In this document: positions 1 to 12,479 of the stretch, piece by piece
Layout of the letters: each line of letters starts with the position of its first letter
Position numbering within the stretch: position 1 is the stretch's first letter
Assembly: GCA_030407085.1 (NCBI GenBank)
Contig: CM059582.1
Location: forward strand, 4,960,001 to 5,024,000
Length of the DNA: 64,000 nucleotides
From: Trichopria drosophilae
Lineage: Eukaryota; Arthropoda; Insecta; Hymenoptera; Diapriidae
Reading direction: 5' to 3'
Made by a program: the position numbers and the translations under genes
Notes under the pieces: generated by a model
Told to the model about the DNA's origin: nothing
What the model saw: only the letters and a program-made list of their open reading frames with translations
Databases searched by the model: none

Positions 1-2060
1 TTTCTAAACTTCGTTCAAAGCGTATGCACGTTTTTATTAAATCGTAATTTATCTATCAATCGCTTTAAATTAAAATAAATATATTTTAATTGTTCTTTTT
101 ATGAATTATCGGAAAATCGTAAATTAGTCATTTGTCATTTTTTCAATGGAGCGTTCTGACATAATTATTACATAATTTACTTCGACTAAAACTACTTCCG
201 TGATTAAAAATAAAAATACCATTTTTCAATTTATTAATATAAATAATATATGACGAGAGAACTTGTAAACGAGAATAAAATGTAGTTTTAAACCATTCGT
301 TTCATTTTTTTATATATCATGCATATTGATACTTTATGCTAAAATCAACATAAACCATTAATCAGTCATTTCAGAACTTTTACCATTGTTATAAAAACTA
401 AAACAAATTATTCTGAATACTGACGTATACTAATTAAATAAAAAATTTAGTTTGATTTGTTAAATAACAGTTACTCATAGTCCTTGATAATAAGCAAGGT
501 GATTGGCACTGAATATTTCATATTTAAAATAACAATTGTTTATTACAAAATTTAACCAAACAATAACTTCAATGCACACCACATAAGAGTTTAAATATTC
601 ATTACAACAATTTTTTTGAGTTTAAAAAAAATTCGCGAATGCATAATGATTTCCATCATGGTATTACCATGAATGTTATTTTTTTGTTATTTGTTACGAC
701 CAGTCTTATAGCACATAAAACTCGTTTCTCGTTCGTTGACACCAACACTAAATGAATAGCAGCGTCACATTCGAAAGTGACAACGTAAGTTCTGATCAGC
801 GTAGAAAGTTACGCCTCGAAATACATAACGTTATTGGCACACCTACCGCTGAAATACTAAACTAAATACGCTAGTGTCGGGTCTACGCTCTAAAAAACGC
901 AGTGACATATAAATCATAGAATCCCTATGAGTCTGTACGCTCAATAATGTACATCAAGAAATTGAGTAAGAGGGAAACCGGTTTTGAGTAACAAGTGGTT
1001 TCGTGTTAAACCAGGACGCACATGAAAGGGATGCAGAGTACACGTTCTCCAATGATGTTATTTTCTTCACATAAAATACAAAATATGAAAACATATACAA
1101 TGGGAAAACTAGCGGCTTCGACTTGCGGCGTTCAGCTCATATACTCCTCGACTAGGCAGGGCTTGGTAGACCCAGCTATTTACATTATTCGATTTACAAT
1201 AGAAAAAAAACTAAAAATGATCAGCATATGTCAGCCAGAGCATTATTACATACAATATCTGGGTCATTCTCTGTAACAAAGTCATCCAGAAATTCAAATT
1301 TTGGTGGGTTTTATCCTGCAATGCAATTGATGGTGATTGCATCAATCAAACAATTCAACATCTTTGAAATATTTTCCAAGTGCCATCTGTCGGAATCATT
1401 TCGATTCCAGAGCAGGCGGCTTTTTTGAAAAAACGATTTTGATGTTAATTATATGAAAAATATGAAGAACCCGAAAATATGTGCAAGATTTAGAAAAAAT
1501 AATGGGAACCTTGGAAGTCATCCAGAAAATTTGTTGTTCCTATTTTTTTGACAATCACATATATTGTTGTACATCTGAACCTAAGATTTTTGCCCTACTA
1601 CTGAGGTAGTACATTTTAACATTTTTATTTTTTGAATGGTTCGATAGAGTTTTATGATCTAAAGTGCATTTTGTTTAAAATGTCTTGAAGTCTAACTTAA
1701 AAATAATTGAATTAGAAATTCATCAAATCTTGCTTCCTGCTTGGAATCTTTAAAAAGAGACCTAAAAAGAACCATATGCAAAAAAAGTATTTAGTACATA
1801 TTTTTATTAACGCATGGATGGACGGAGACCAAAATCTAATCAGATCTAATTTGAACCAAGACACGTATTTAAAAAAAATTATCTCGATTCACGAATTATA
1901 GCGGACACATAAAAAATGATACATACAGAAGTACACACGTAGTTAATTAAAGTAATACAAAGTTTCTTCTCTTAATCGTTTATGGATTGATTGACGCTTA
2001 ATGTACAATTCCTGAATGTAATTATTGGATTATCTTTTTACGACATCAAAATATTGTCCT
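1..2060. other. AT-rich DNA, no gene seen
   Basis: Small frames at 1022-1428 have no motif, splice context or codon signal. 700-1200 is a little richer in G+C but interrupted. A let-7-like seed word at about 1602 lacks a precursor hairpin. Confidence 0.5.
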
Positions 2061-2070
2061 TTTATAATTC

Positions 2071-2349
2071 TTGTGCATTTACTGGATTCCCTCAGATATA
2101 GGCATCAAATTTAACGATAAGGTAAATTCTCTGGCAAAAGAAGCTACTATTTCCACTTTTAAAAATAATAATTATAAACCTTCTACAGATATTAACAATT
2201 ATTGTATTATTTATCAACAAATATCTATCTTAAATTTGAAGCAAAATATAAAGGTACAGAGAATTATAACCTCAATCATACAGATGTTTCTAAACCCTAG
2301 TTTTATAAAAAACGATTTTCGTTTGTCAATGAACAAAAAACACCTTTAA
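2071..2349 (+). pseudogene. LINE (non-LTR retrotransposon) RNase H C-terminal relic
   Basis: A 92-codon open frame begins CIYWIPSDIGIKFNDKVNSL and continues AKEATIS. The usual C-terminal end of the RNase H domain in I/R1/Jockey-type LINEs is WIPSHxGIxGNExxDxLAKEA, so the assignment is good. Two hallmark residues are changed: the SH pair reads SD, and the catalytic Asp of the ExxDxLAK motif reads Asn (NDKVNSLAK). The upstream part of the domain is not readable. About 0.4 kb downstream (2760-2830) is a GTCCCAAGGCAATTAAAAAT stretch followed by short CAATCAAT-type repeats, which could be the element's 3' end. It is a dead fragment. Confidence 0.65.
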
Positions 2350-2970
2350 ATATGTTACTTTTTTTTTAGTTCTTCGATTTCAGCTAAAAAGCTGTTGATA
2401 ACAGTTGTGAAGTTGTCGCTTTTAAAATTCTGGGCAAAAATAGTCCATTTGATACATTTTCGATAAATTAATTTGTCAACGGTGAGAGAACACAACAATG
2501 TTGTCTTTTTATGCAGTTTTGTGATACAAATACATACATTGTATATTCTTCTTAGTTATCTATAAAACTTATTAATGCTAATAAGCAGTGATAGTAATAT
2601 TGACAAAAAGAAACTGTAAAATGTATGCATATAAATACCATGAGGATAAATTTTCATTTCTCAAATCTATTAAGTATGTAATATATTAATACTGATTAAA
2701 AAATTTGGATGTATAAACATTTTCTATGAAATTTCATTTTTATTTATTTTCTTCTTTTATTAAAAGTTTATTATGTCCCAAGGCAATTAAAAATGCTATC
2801 AATCAACCAATCAATCTATCAAAATTTTAATATTTTTAAGACTAAATAAATGCCCTGTATCATTTATGTATAAATCAATATTCATATTCATATTTCTTAT
2901 CATCAATATTTATATTGTGTTCTTATTTGTGTTTTCAAAAATAATTTACTCTAATTTTTGTATGATCTAC

Positions 2971-3284
2971 ACACGGAGAAAAATAATCAGCAAAATCAGC
3001 CGAAAAATCCGCAGATCCTACCAATTTTATCCTATCGGGACAGCTGTTGGAATTCCGTTAGGGATTGCCGATAATTTCAGCTAAATTTACTGAAAAAGTC
3101 CGCAAATTTAACGGAACAAATCTGCTAATGTAGCGGAAATTTAGAGCTAAGCGCGAATTGAGTAGGGTTAAGGCTACATTAGCGGAATCAAAACAGCTAA
3201 AATTGAATATATTTTCGGCAATTCCAGCGGAAAATTTTAGCTGATATGAATCAGCTAATCCAGCGGAGTCATTTTTCTCCGTGT
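2971..3284. mobile_element. MITE with CACGGAGAAAAAT terminal inverted repeats
   Basis: The element starts ACACGGAGAAAAATAATCAG and ends in the reverse complement of ACACGGAGAAAAATGACTCC, 314 bp in all. The interior is built from repeated short words (CAGCTAA, CAGCGGA, TTTCCGC) in both orientations, so it folds strongly. There is no coding capacity. A short open frame covering its left third is a by-product. Related but more diverged ends appear at 33054, 37798, 46310 and 61359. The superfamily is not decided; no clean target-site duplication can be read. Confidence 0.7.
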
Positions 3285-3299
3285 ATAATGTTCTATAGA

Positions 3300-5950
3300 G
3301 ATTTAGAGACTTTTAAGTGTAGATTTTGTACGACTCTGAATTGATACTGATTATGAAGAAAACAACTGTGATCTCCTCCAGTAGAATTTAAAACTGTGTC
3401 AAGAACAAATATACTCAATAATATTTGTAAGTTATGTACGTTGCAATATTAAATAAACTGAAAATTAAGATATTAATCTTTTAATTTTCCTTTATCAATG
3501 TAATAACAGTAAAAATTTTGGCCAGCAATATTGTAGATTCTATTTACTCAATCGAAATGCAGGTGTTAGTTAAAAAAATCAATTAGCTAAGATTGGCGAA
3601 AACAAAATATTTCCTGATACTTTGTTATTTATCATTAGAAATAAAAATAGTAAATAAAAGAACTTAATTTTTATGTGTGTGTTATAAATATCCACCGCAT
3701 GTATAAATATAAACAGTTAGTCCCGATGGATTAAAAATATCAGGATCTTGTTATTTTGGTGATTACAACCGTGAACTTGACATTAAGCGATAATATTTTC
3801 TTCGTGTAGTGATACTTATTTATTGCGAAGAATGAATACTATTCATGAATATTTTAATTTTAAGCACGCGTGCAATGCACTTCTTTCCGCTCGTAGACAT
3901 AATATTTTGATTATCAAACATTTCCAAGAAAATTAGCAATACATTTAAACTTAAAAAAAAAACATTTATTTTTAAGTTGTTTAATGAAAATATCAACATT
4001 TATGTAGAATATCTATTTAAAGAAAGCAAATTTAGAAAATGACCATCTAATCACCATTAGAAAAAGTTAACTTAATAAAATAAATGACAGGAGAATAAAT
4101 GAATTCAAGTTTTTTAATTCTTTTCCTGATCTTTAAATAATGCAGTAAAATACGTAACCTGGTAAGGAAGAAATGCATTTAAAAAATACGCTCATAAATC
4201 AAATGTTATTGCGAAACGTAATGTTTAAATCAGCATTTTTTTTTATACACCCGGTGATTCCAAGTCCGATGAGAATTTTTTGAGTTATTTATACTTCCTC
4301 GTCTGAAGGATGAGAAAGTAAATGACCGGTTCGATAAAAATTGTGAACATATCGTTTTACAAGACTTTCTCCTAAATTTTATATTCGCACATAAAATTAT
4401 ATAACTTCTGGCGTTTTCAGTTTCATTGATCTCCGTCAACGGAATGTCACTTTCACAAAATTGATTTTTCTCGTGAGATATATCCGCAAACGTAAGATTT
4501 GCATCAGTCTGTGAATTGCTAAAGTTGTTTTATTTACTATTTATTTTTCATTATTATAAAATATTTGTTCGGAATAGTAATTGGATAACCACAATTCTTG
4601 TAAAATATAACGTTAAATTTTTAATCATTTTATCATACACTACACAAACCGATTAAAGGTTTTTCATTTGCCAAAAGTTGTTATATACCTACAGAATAAT
4701 TTTTTAGGTGATTTGTGAAATGCCATCTGGCATGTCTTTTGGGATTTATTTAAATAAACATAATGTTTTTACTTTGAAGATGAATAATCAAAATTACGCT
4801 GAAAACATTTTAAAATCTGCAACATATTTAATAAAAATGAAAAGATTAAAACTGTTTACTATTCAAATATATGTATAAAATAAATTACAGACATACTATC
4901 CAGTTAAAGTGCACAAATGTACTACATTTTTTAATTATTAATATCAGTTTAACAGTTGAATAAAATGACAGTACCATATAATGGTACGGAAATAGTAAGG
5001 AAATTTATCAAAATTACTTGTTAAAAAAATAGTAACGCGATAAAAACATTGTTTACAATTTGTGTTTTTTGCCGAGAGTGAATCTAAAGTAGATGAAATT
5101 ATGATGGCAAATCTTGATGCATTTAATAAAAAGAATAGATAAGAAAACTTACCTCTCCGTGCAGTGCATATAAGTCTGTCGGAACAATTGATATATTCGT
5201 AAATGTTAACCACATTTATAACAATAATAATGATGATGATAATGATAAATAGAACGATCTGAACGAACTAATCTGATCTAAGTTAGGCAATGCCAAACTC
5301 CAAAGTGGTTATACTATAAAATCGGACCTACTGTTCGCGAGGTATTGCGAGATAAAAAATGAGAGATACGTACAAGATCACGGACGACAATTTTTTATTT
5401 CATTTTTTAATTATTTAGGGTTTAAAAAGCTGAAATTTGATGATAGGGTAATTTTTTTTGTCGAGTTAACCTAATTCAATACTTCGTACAGACTTACTAA
5501 ATCCATATATTCACAAAAAATAGCATATATGTCGTAATATATGTTACATTTATTACACTGGCCAACCGTGAAAAATGCTTCGGTGATAAAATTAGCCAAT
5601 GTTTGTAAATTTAAGGTCGTTGAATATGATAATGGCAATTTTTTATTAGCAACAGTAGATACAAACAGTAAATGGAAGTAATGGTCCAACTGACATTAGA
5701 CGTATAAAAATAATTGCCCATTTCAGGTATCCATTTTTACTCGCTACTATTAGATTATTTTTAATAAAATATAATCTGAGGACAAATTATCAGCATACTA
5801 TTGTATACAATTGTAAATATCCAATAATTGTTCATAACTGCATATGCATTTTTCGTCTATAGAATTTTATCAAACTACAAGTGTACATTGCTATCCATTG
5901 GTATATAATTGTATGTATTTGTATACTTAAGAAATAATTTAAATTATCAC
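3300..5950. other. AT-rich DNA, no gene seen
   Basis: Short frames only. A small ATG/ATA-type microsatellite lies at about 5219-5248 (AATAATAATGATGATGATAA). No domain, RNA gene or transposon end recognised. Confidence 0.5.
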
Positions 5951-5960
5951 AGGAAAAGTT

Positions 5961-6030
5961 GGTTGAAAAGCGGATTTGAACCCGCGACGTTCGTATTACA
6001 AAGCAGATGATAACTCTGCAGAACATAATT
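5961..6030 (-). pseudogene. Degenerate tRNA-Thr(TGT)-like sequence or tRNA-derived SINE
   Basis: Read on the minus strand: CAGAGTTATCATCTGC, then a loop TTTGTAA with Thr anticodon TGT, then TACGAACGTC, GCGGGTTCAAATCCGC and TTTCAACC. The spacing of anticodon loop, five-base variable loop and seven-base T loop is exactly that of a tRNA. The B box GGTTCAAATCC is almost perfect. The 3' anticodon strand (TACGA) no longer pairs with TCTGC, the T stem has mismatches, and the acceptor and D arms are not recognisable. It is not a functional tRNA gene. Confidence 0.45.
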
Positions 6031-7689
6031 AATCATTGAAAGACAGTCACTTTATAAAGCAGCCATCCTTTCTAAGTAGATAAAGTCTTTTTGTTGAGAC
6101 CATCCATTTCACTGAATATATAGATCCGTTTCTTTATTTTATAAAACGAACAGCATGTTAGGCAATGTAATAAAATTTGCGATTAATTGAACTTAATTAA
6201 AATGCACGGACTGAGTATGTTGTTCAAACATTTAGTAAATCTGATCAAATATTTCGTACATTTAACCAAATGTATGACTACTCTCAATATCCATATAAAA
6301 TAAATATATAAATCAAATATTTAGTAAAATTGGTAAAGTTAACTAAATTTATGTGTATTTTCATTACTCGAACCAACTAATTATAATATTCAAATTTTAT
6401 ATTAAATTGGTAAATTTTTTTTTTAATATAATTCTATGTAAGCAAGTATACAACAGTTAACATAATTAATTATTCACAGATACAATTGTGCGGACTCCAT
6501 TAAATTTTTAAATTAATAAAAAATTTTTTTTTTATACAATTATTCAGACACGAATACAATTCATTGTTAGCATGTTGTTTGTATATATGATTATAAATTT
6601 TCTTCTTCGAAAGCATTGTTTTGAGTTATTACTGAAATCTTCACCTCATTTCAGTAGACATTTCAAACATTGCATTAAATGGTGTTTTTCGAACTTTAAC
6701 CATATTTCTTGCATACCACAGCTAATAAAAATTGCCATAATTGGGTTCGTCATCAGCGACCTCAAATTAACAAAGAATAGCTCAGTTAATTTCCAAATAA
6801 AAAAATTGTTTCAGTTTTGTAGACCATTGTGATAAGTAATTTTGATTCCCTAAATTTTAAAGTTACTAATTAAAGTTTACTTCAGAATGGATAGTTGATA
6901 TACACATTTTTAAATATTGAATGATCTTAAAAAAAGGGGATCATGGTAATTTTCGAAACTGGAATGTTTTGGGCATCCCTGATAAACCTTTCGTTTTACT
7001 TTAAAAAATCTGACTATCGGTTTTCGAAAACTAATTTATAGTTAAAAGATATGATTTTATTATATTATATTATAAATTTATTATATAATATATATATTTA
7101 AAGGAAGGTAGAGGACAAAAAATAAAAAAAAGAAACAAATAATGTGAAAAAAATAACGAATTAGATGAATGTTGTGAATTTGCCTATTCCTAATTATTTT
7201 ACGTGAGAGAGAAAGATTCAAAATTATTAAAAGATTAGAACTCAAGAACAAAAATTGTATTGATCAAATGAATTATAATATTCATATAAAAATTAAAAGA
7301 CTAAAAATGTTTAAACTTTTTATTAACATTAAAACACAATGGTTTCAAAATTAACTTCAAACAGAGGACATCTATAAAAATCATAAATCTATTTAATTTT
7401 GCTAACGAATTAGAAAATGTACAAAATTATTGATCAATTTTGAATAAGATGTATTTACTTTGTATTATAGTTTTCTTATAATCTTAAAAACGAATAATGT
7501 TTATGTTACTAGAATAACAGTTTAGTAACGTATAGAACAATAAATTACCACTAAACTTACTATTTTTTATTTCACGATACTTGAATAGTTTGACATAAAA
7601 CGAAAAAATGTGAAAAGTTTAAAAGTGAATTCTAACGCAATCATGTGGACATATTATGAAAATTAAAGCAGCAATTCTCATTTTTGGTC

Positions 7690-8170
7690 GTAAATCGAAC
7701 GTCACTATGGTCATTCACTTTACCGCCTGTGCATCCTGCTACTTTTTACCGTGATGTTGGCCACAGTCCAGGTCAGTCCAGGATGCCGAAACCAGGGCGT
7801 CGAATCAGCCTTCAAGATTTAAAGCCAAAGTATAGGAAAACGCACTTTCGAGAAATGGCTGTCGTAAAGCTAGAATACTGTCGACATTCTAGAGGATTGG
7901 GTGAAGGGTTCGCGCGAAACTGTTCCGTCGATAAGTCCGGTTTCTTCTGCACGCACGTATCGCCATACACGCGTATAAAATATACACACGTACGTATATC
8001 TAGGGACGTATAGAGATAAGTTTTTAGACGTATGCTCAGCACGATTTCCGCTGCAGAATGATGTGAAGCAGAGCTGTAAAAGTATGAGCTAAACGAACTG
8101 ACAGCCCTACGGCGATAGGCGAACTCGGAGCGTCAGACCAGGTGATAAAAGAACTGCAAAAAATGCCGGA
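7690..8170 (+). promoter_or_regulatory. GC-rich segment with TATA-like box and a broken signal-peptide-like frame
   Basis: TATAAAATATAC (about 7974) sits in GC-rich DNA (ACACGCG before it), with possible start-site DNA about 30 bases on. A possible first-exon donor, GACCAG|GTGATA, is near 8141. Upstream, 7696-7805 encodes in one frame YGHSLYRLCILLLFTVMLAT then VQVSPGCRNQG, like a secretory signal; CAG|GTCAGT inside it could be a donor. This frame has TAA before it and no in-frame ATG, although an ATG lies one frame away. Either a decayed first exon or chance. Confidence 0.25.
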
Positions 8171-8530
8171 AGTCAGTTATAAAGCATCGACGAGAAAAGA
8201 ATATTACAAAAGATCGACATTAAGTTATCTAAATTATTAACGTTCTCCATTTTTTTACTTGACTTTAAAGTTTCGTTTTACAACACTTGGTATTGCGTTG
8301 AGTATGAATAATTTTGTTTCAAGTCCATCAAACATCGATAAGGAACACACATCATCCTGAAAGCAAAAGTTATGTAACCATCAGTTACATTTAACTGTAT
8401 TAACATTTTAACTCGGTCAAAAAGTATGATAACTTATCATAATGACAAAATGCATCAGAAAAACCTCCGAATTTAACCACCCAGGGAAATTAAAAATATG
8501 TAATAGTAAAAAGATTTTCAGATAAAGCTC

Positions 8531-9187
8531 ACAAGTAACACTACTCAAGCGTGACAAGCCGATTGGACTACAAGTTGGTATATTTTTAGAACTCCGAAAA
8601 ATATACGATAGGTATTTTTTTTATCGGCAAAGAAGAGGGTTTAAGAGTTGAAACTGATCCCTAAATATTCGAAAATCCCTAAAATGTATAATAATATACA
8701 CGGAGATATGAAGGAAAGCTTATTTCCCTAAAAATTGGTGTCTGAGTCTTTTTTTGTCGCTAATTTCGAATCTTGGGTCATATTTACAAAACTCAAAATG
8801 GCGGATCCAAAGTGGCAGATTGAATTTTACAAAGCTTTTTCGTTTTTCATATTCACTCGAAAAATCTCTGAATAGTACTTTTTATAAAAAAGCTTTTAAA
8901 TCTTAAAAAAGCATTTTAAATATTGAAAATTTTACTTCAGAATCAAAATCAGCGAACCAAAAATATCATCAACCAGCAACTTTTTTGTGGAAACGAGTTT
9001 TACTTCATATGAGCGTGCATGCTATTATACATTATAGTGGGTTTCGAGCCATTCAGGGATCAGTTTTAACCCTTAAACGTCCTTCTTTGCCGATATAAAA
9101 AAATACGTATCGATTATTTTTTGGAGTTCTGAAAATATGCCAATTTGCAGACCCATCGGCGTGTCACACTTGGGTAGTGTTACTTGT
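8531..9187. repeat. 657 bp fold-back element carrying the GGCGGATCC repeat core
   Basis: The outermost 144 bases on each side (8531-8674 and 9044-9187) are diverged inverted repeats, starting ACAAGTAACACTAC on the left and ending GTAGTGTTACTTGT on the right. The symmetry continues inward at lower identity (ATATGAAG, CGTTTCC/TATTTCC, TCGCTAATTTCGAATCT against TCGCTGATTTTGATTCT) to a centre near 8860. So almost the whole element is one imperfect palindrome. The left half contains AAAATGGCGGATCCAAAGTG, a word that recurs elsewhere in the window. No coding sequence. Confidence 0.75.
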
Positions 9188-9399
9188 CAGTTTTTGAAAT
9201 ACAGATTTCTGAAATACAGCTGTTGACGTATGTATATGCAGAGATGTTACTCCAAAGTATGTCGTATTTGAGGTTTTTCTTCTGACCAAAGCTAAATTTT
9301 GTGCAACATATATCATAAATCAACAAATATATCTGGAGCGACATCCTCGAGGTTCAGTTCTTTAATTACCGCCAATCATAGCTGCAATTAATGAAAAGA

Positions 9400-10010
9400 T
9401 ATCATCCCCTTTTCCAGGCACGTTCATCTCTGGTTGCTGTACTCGGAAATTTGCGTTCCGCGAATCCTTTTACCAAGGCTAATACATGCAAAAAATGCGC
9501 ATGAAAATCCAGCAATCGCGAATCCGTACTCTCACGGCGGTCGCTTCCTACGTGAGAAAGCATAAAAATGATGGAACCTCCGCGTCTCCGATGGAGAATC
9601 GAATTTCCTTTTCCAGCCGGAGGGAATCGAAAAAGAAAATAATTTCCCTGGTATCGGTCTCTGGCTACCGCTGGTAGCATCTCCTTTTATTTCCGGTGGA
9701 AATTAACGGTGGCCGTGGAGTAATTGTCGGCCATTAAGCTCGCGCGAAACGTTATTACGTTGGGACAAAGAGTCTCTTGAACATACGGCAGGCGGTAGAG
9801 AGGTTTTCGCGAAGTAAATACGGAAGTATAATGGGACGAATTTGTCCCGGGTGTGCAACACGGCCCCCTACGTTATCGGCGACCATTACAACCTGACTAC
9901 AGGTGGCGGTATCCCGGTTCGTGGAACAATTTAAAAGTCCATTTGTTTTCGGATAATGCTGTTCAGAGGGAGGGGCACGCAACGAGAGAGCCATGAAGGG
10001 GTCCAATCTA
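9400..10010. promoter_or_regulatory. GC-rich island, probable conserved non-coding DNA
   Basis: Over about 600 bases GC content rises sharply, with words such as GGTGGCCGTGGAGTAATTGT and GGTGGCGGTATCCCGG. Open frames of 60-90 codons exist on both strands but share no codon-use signal, start context or domain. Unique, non-repetitive GC-rich islands of this kind in AT-rich insect DNA are often conserved regulatory elements; this is inference. Confidence 0.3.
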
Positions 10011-10739
10011 CTATTAACGCTTCTAGTATCATCTTAACACATCGCCGTTAACGATGCTTAACACAACATTTAAAAAACACATTGCAAGTGGGATATTATC
10101 AGCTGCATTCTACTTCATTTTCACAGGATTCTAAATCAATGGTCCTGGATCACTGTTTGTTTGCCTTTATCCATGGCAAACATTTTTCAGATACACTGCA
10201 AAACTGTTGCAGTCCATTTTAGCTCATAGGTGTAGAAAATAAGGTTGGCTGTGATGAACTACATTTGAGGTCTTTGGAGTTAAATATATTCTCTAACAGC
10301 GTCTATAAATATAAAAATGAAAAGAATACGCTGTACATGTTTCATATAATCTTTGTAGAAAATGGACCTAACTATTAAATGGTGTCCTTGGTCTTGACCT
10401 TCAACTTGACATCTATAGTCAAGTACCATAATTTTAATCACATCAATAAGTAGGAGGTACGATTTTATGATCAGACATGATGTTCTTCATTTTTCAAGTT
10501 TATTTTTCTATAATTTTGTATTTTTTTTAATTTTTCATGACATTGGTATAACATTACATTTTGGACAACAACCAGAAATAAACTTATTGTTGGATGCATT
10601 TTCTTTGCGCCTTTCTGTATTGTGTTTCCGTACAAAAACTTCAGAGAAAGCGTTCAAACATTCACTCTAGGCTAACTCAAGTGTCCATGACTAAAGACAA
10701 GTTTTTCTACGAAAGTTTAATGATTAACAAAAATAAATA

Positions 10740-10986
10740 CAGTAGACCGTCGCTTATTTTGCCGTCGCTTATTTGGCCTACCTATGCGTCGTGTATTTTG
10801 CCTTACCCTCAATTCCTTTCTCCCCACTCTTCTATTGTCAAGTATGTAAGATTTGGAAGCGCAGGCGCGGTGTAACGTCAGACGGACTTAAGTGGGAGAG
10901 CATTTTACCTCCCTTGAGAGGCCAAATAAGCGACGGAGAAGGAACTTGTCCAGTCCCGACGAGGCCAAATAAGCGGCGGTCTACTG
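10740..10986. mobile_element. pogo/Tigger-type MITE, 247 bp, TA target site
   Basis: Left end: TA then CAGTAGACCGTCGCTTATTT. Right end: the reverse complement of CAGTAGACCGCCGCTTATTT, then TA. A CAGTAGA... terminus and TA duplication are typical of the pogo branch of Tc1/mariner. Each end carries a second internal copy of the subterminal word GGCCAAATAAGCG(A/G)CGG (near 10760 and at 10918 and 10963), giving four copies. The interior is GC-rich and non-coding. Overlapping small open frames on both strands are incidental. Confidence 0.75.
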
Positions 10987-11574
10987 TAAATACAAATTGT
11001 AGATAAAACAAATTCACATATAAAACAGTCAAGGTATGTTACGAATGTAAAATTCTCCTTCTAATTGTTGCCTTGGTCAAAAATATGATATCCATTTCAA
11101 AAATATTGGCTTGATCTTCAAATGACCGTTGAAGACAGCAACCGTGAATTCCGCCAAGGTTATGTTAGCGCAGACCCATGTCTGAAACATGTCTGCGCCA
11201 TCAATAGTCCACGTTAGATCACGTCAGGAGAATTTTTTTGCTTCTCCATTAGGGATAAACTTACAAGGAAACGATTTCTTGATACATTGGTATGCTAAGG
11301 TTTAGTACGGTCAGGTATTATGTCTAAGATTTTGACAGAAAACATAATTATTTAGAAATTCCATTAGCTTATTAAGACATTCGAGAAGAGAGGCAGATAC
11401 AAAATGTGAGTATGCAACGCCTGGAATAATAATTTCATGAACCCAGGACATGTACATGTTATTTTAAACGATGAAACATGCCATAAACTTTAACTGAATG
11501 TTTATAAAGAATATAAAATGTCCAACAAATTTATCGCCAGAATGAGAAAACAGAATTTTTATTAACTTTCAGAA

Positions 11575-12010
11575 TCTTAGGCATACCTACGAGAAAGAAG
11601 GGAGAATACGAGCCAAGAGGGTCGTCGAAGTTATATGAAAATTTTACTTCGCGTAACTGCACGGGCGAGGCAATTGAAGCAATAACTTCGAAGCATTTGG
11701 CGGATTATTATTACCGGTGCTACGGATAACTTGCCGCAATAATTCACATTTAACGCATATATTTATATAATTGAATAATACGTAGCAGAGCGCAGTTGCG
11801 AAACAATTCTATTTAGGTCACCGCATTTCATCGCGCACTAAACTTTCTAATATTTCCCATTACGGCACGGGAGTAATTCCGAATTACCGGTAATTCGGTC
11901 GCTAAATGATTGGGATTATCGAAAACATTAATCGGAGGCTCGCCTTACACAATGTTCGTTTAACGGTTCTTACGACCGATATTATACGTAACCTATATTA
12001 TATAATGCTT
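11575..12010. promoter_or_regulatory. Probable conserved non-coding element, homeodomain-type cores
   Basis: Unique sequence with evenly mixed CpG words and many TAAT/ATTA cores (GGCGGATTATTATTACCGG, GGGAGTAATTCCGAATTACC, TTAATCGGAGG). It includes the palindrome-like AATTACCGGTAATT at 11892-11905. All frames carry stops. Looks like enhancer DNA; inferred. Confidence 0.3.
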
Positions 12011-12479
12011 ATTATATTTAGACGGTAATTGAAAATACATGTCGCAGTATTGTGGTCTATCCGTGTTTTTGCATTATGTAAAATACTTTCGATCTTCCGG
12101 TACTTACTTACGATGGCTTTCTCCGCGTATTATATACCTTAGTGCTAGTTAGAATTATTGCGACGTTTTCAGTGTTACTATTCACGCAAAAACGCAGTTC
12201 AATTACGTATTTATACACGTAACTAAATGTATACCCTCCTGTTATTTAACTGCATGTAACATGATCATATGTTTTTTAAAAGTTGTCGAAGAAACAAGAA
12301 AAGCATTAAAACAGTATTTACGAAAGTCGTTTATTTAAGATCGACTTGAAAATTGCAGAGAAATAAGATTTGTATACAGAAAGGACCATTTTAAATTATG
12401 CACCTAAATTTCTCTGTACATAAGAATCCTAAGACAGATACGTAAAAATGATTTAACATGTTCTAGATATTGACGGATA

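Noticed and set aside
1600..1615. TGAGGTAGTA, the let-7 seed region
   Set aside because: It is part of a short local palindrome (ACTACTGAGGTAGT); the rest of mature let-7 is absent and no 60-70 base precursor hairpin forms.
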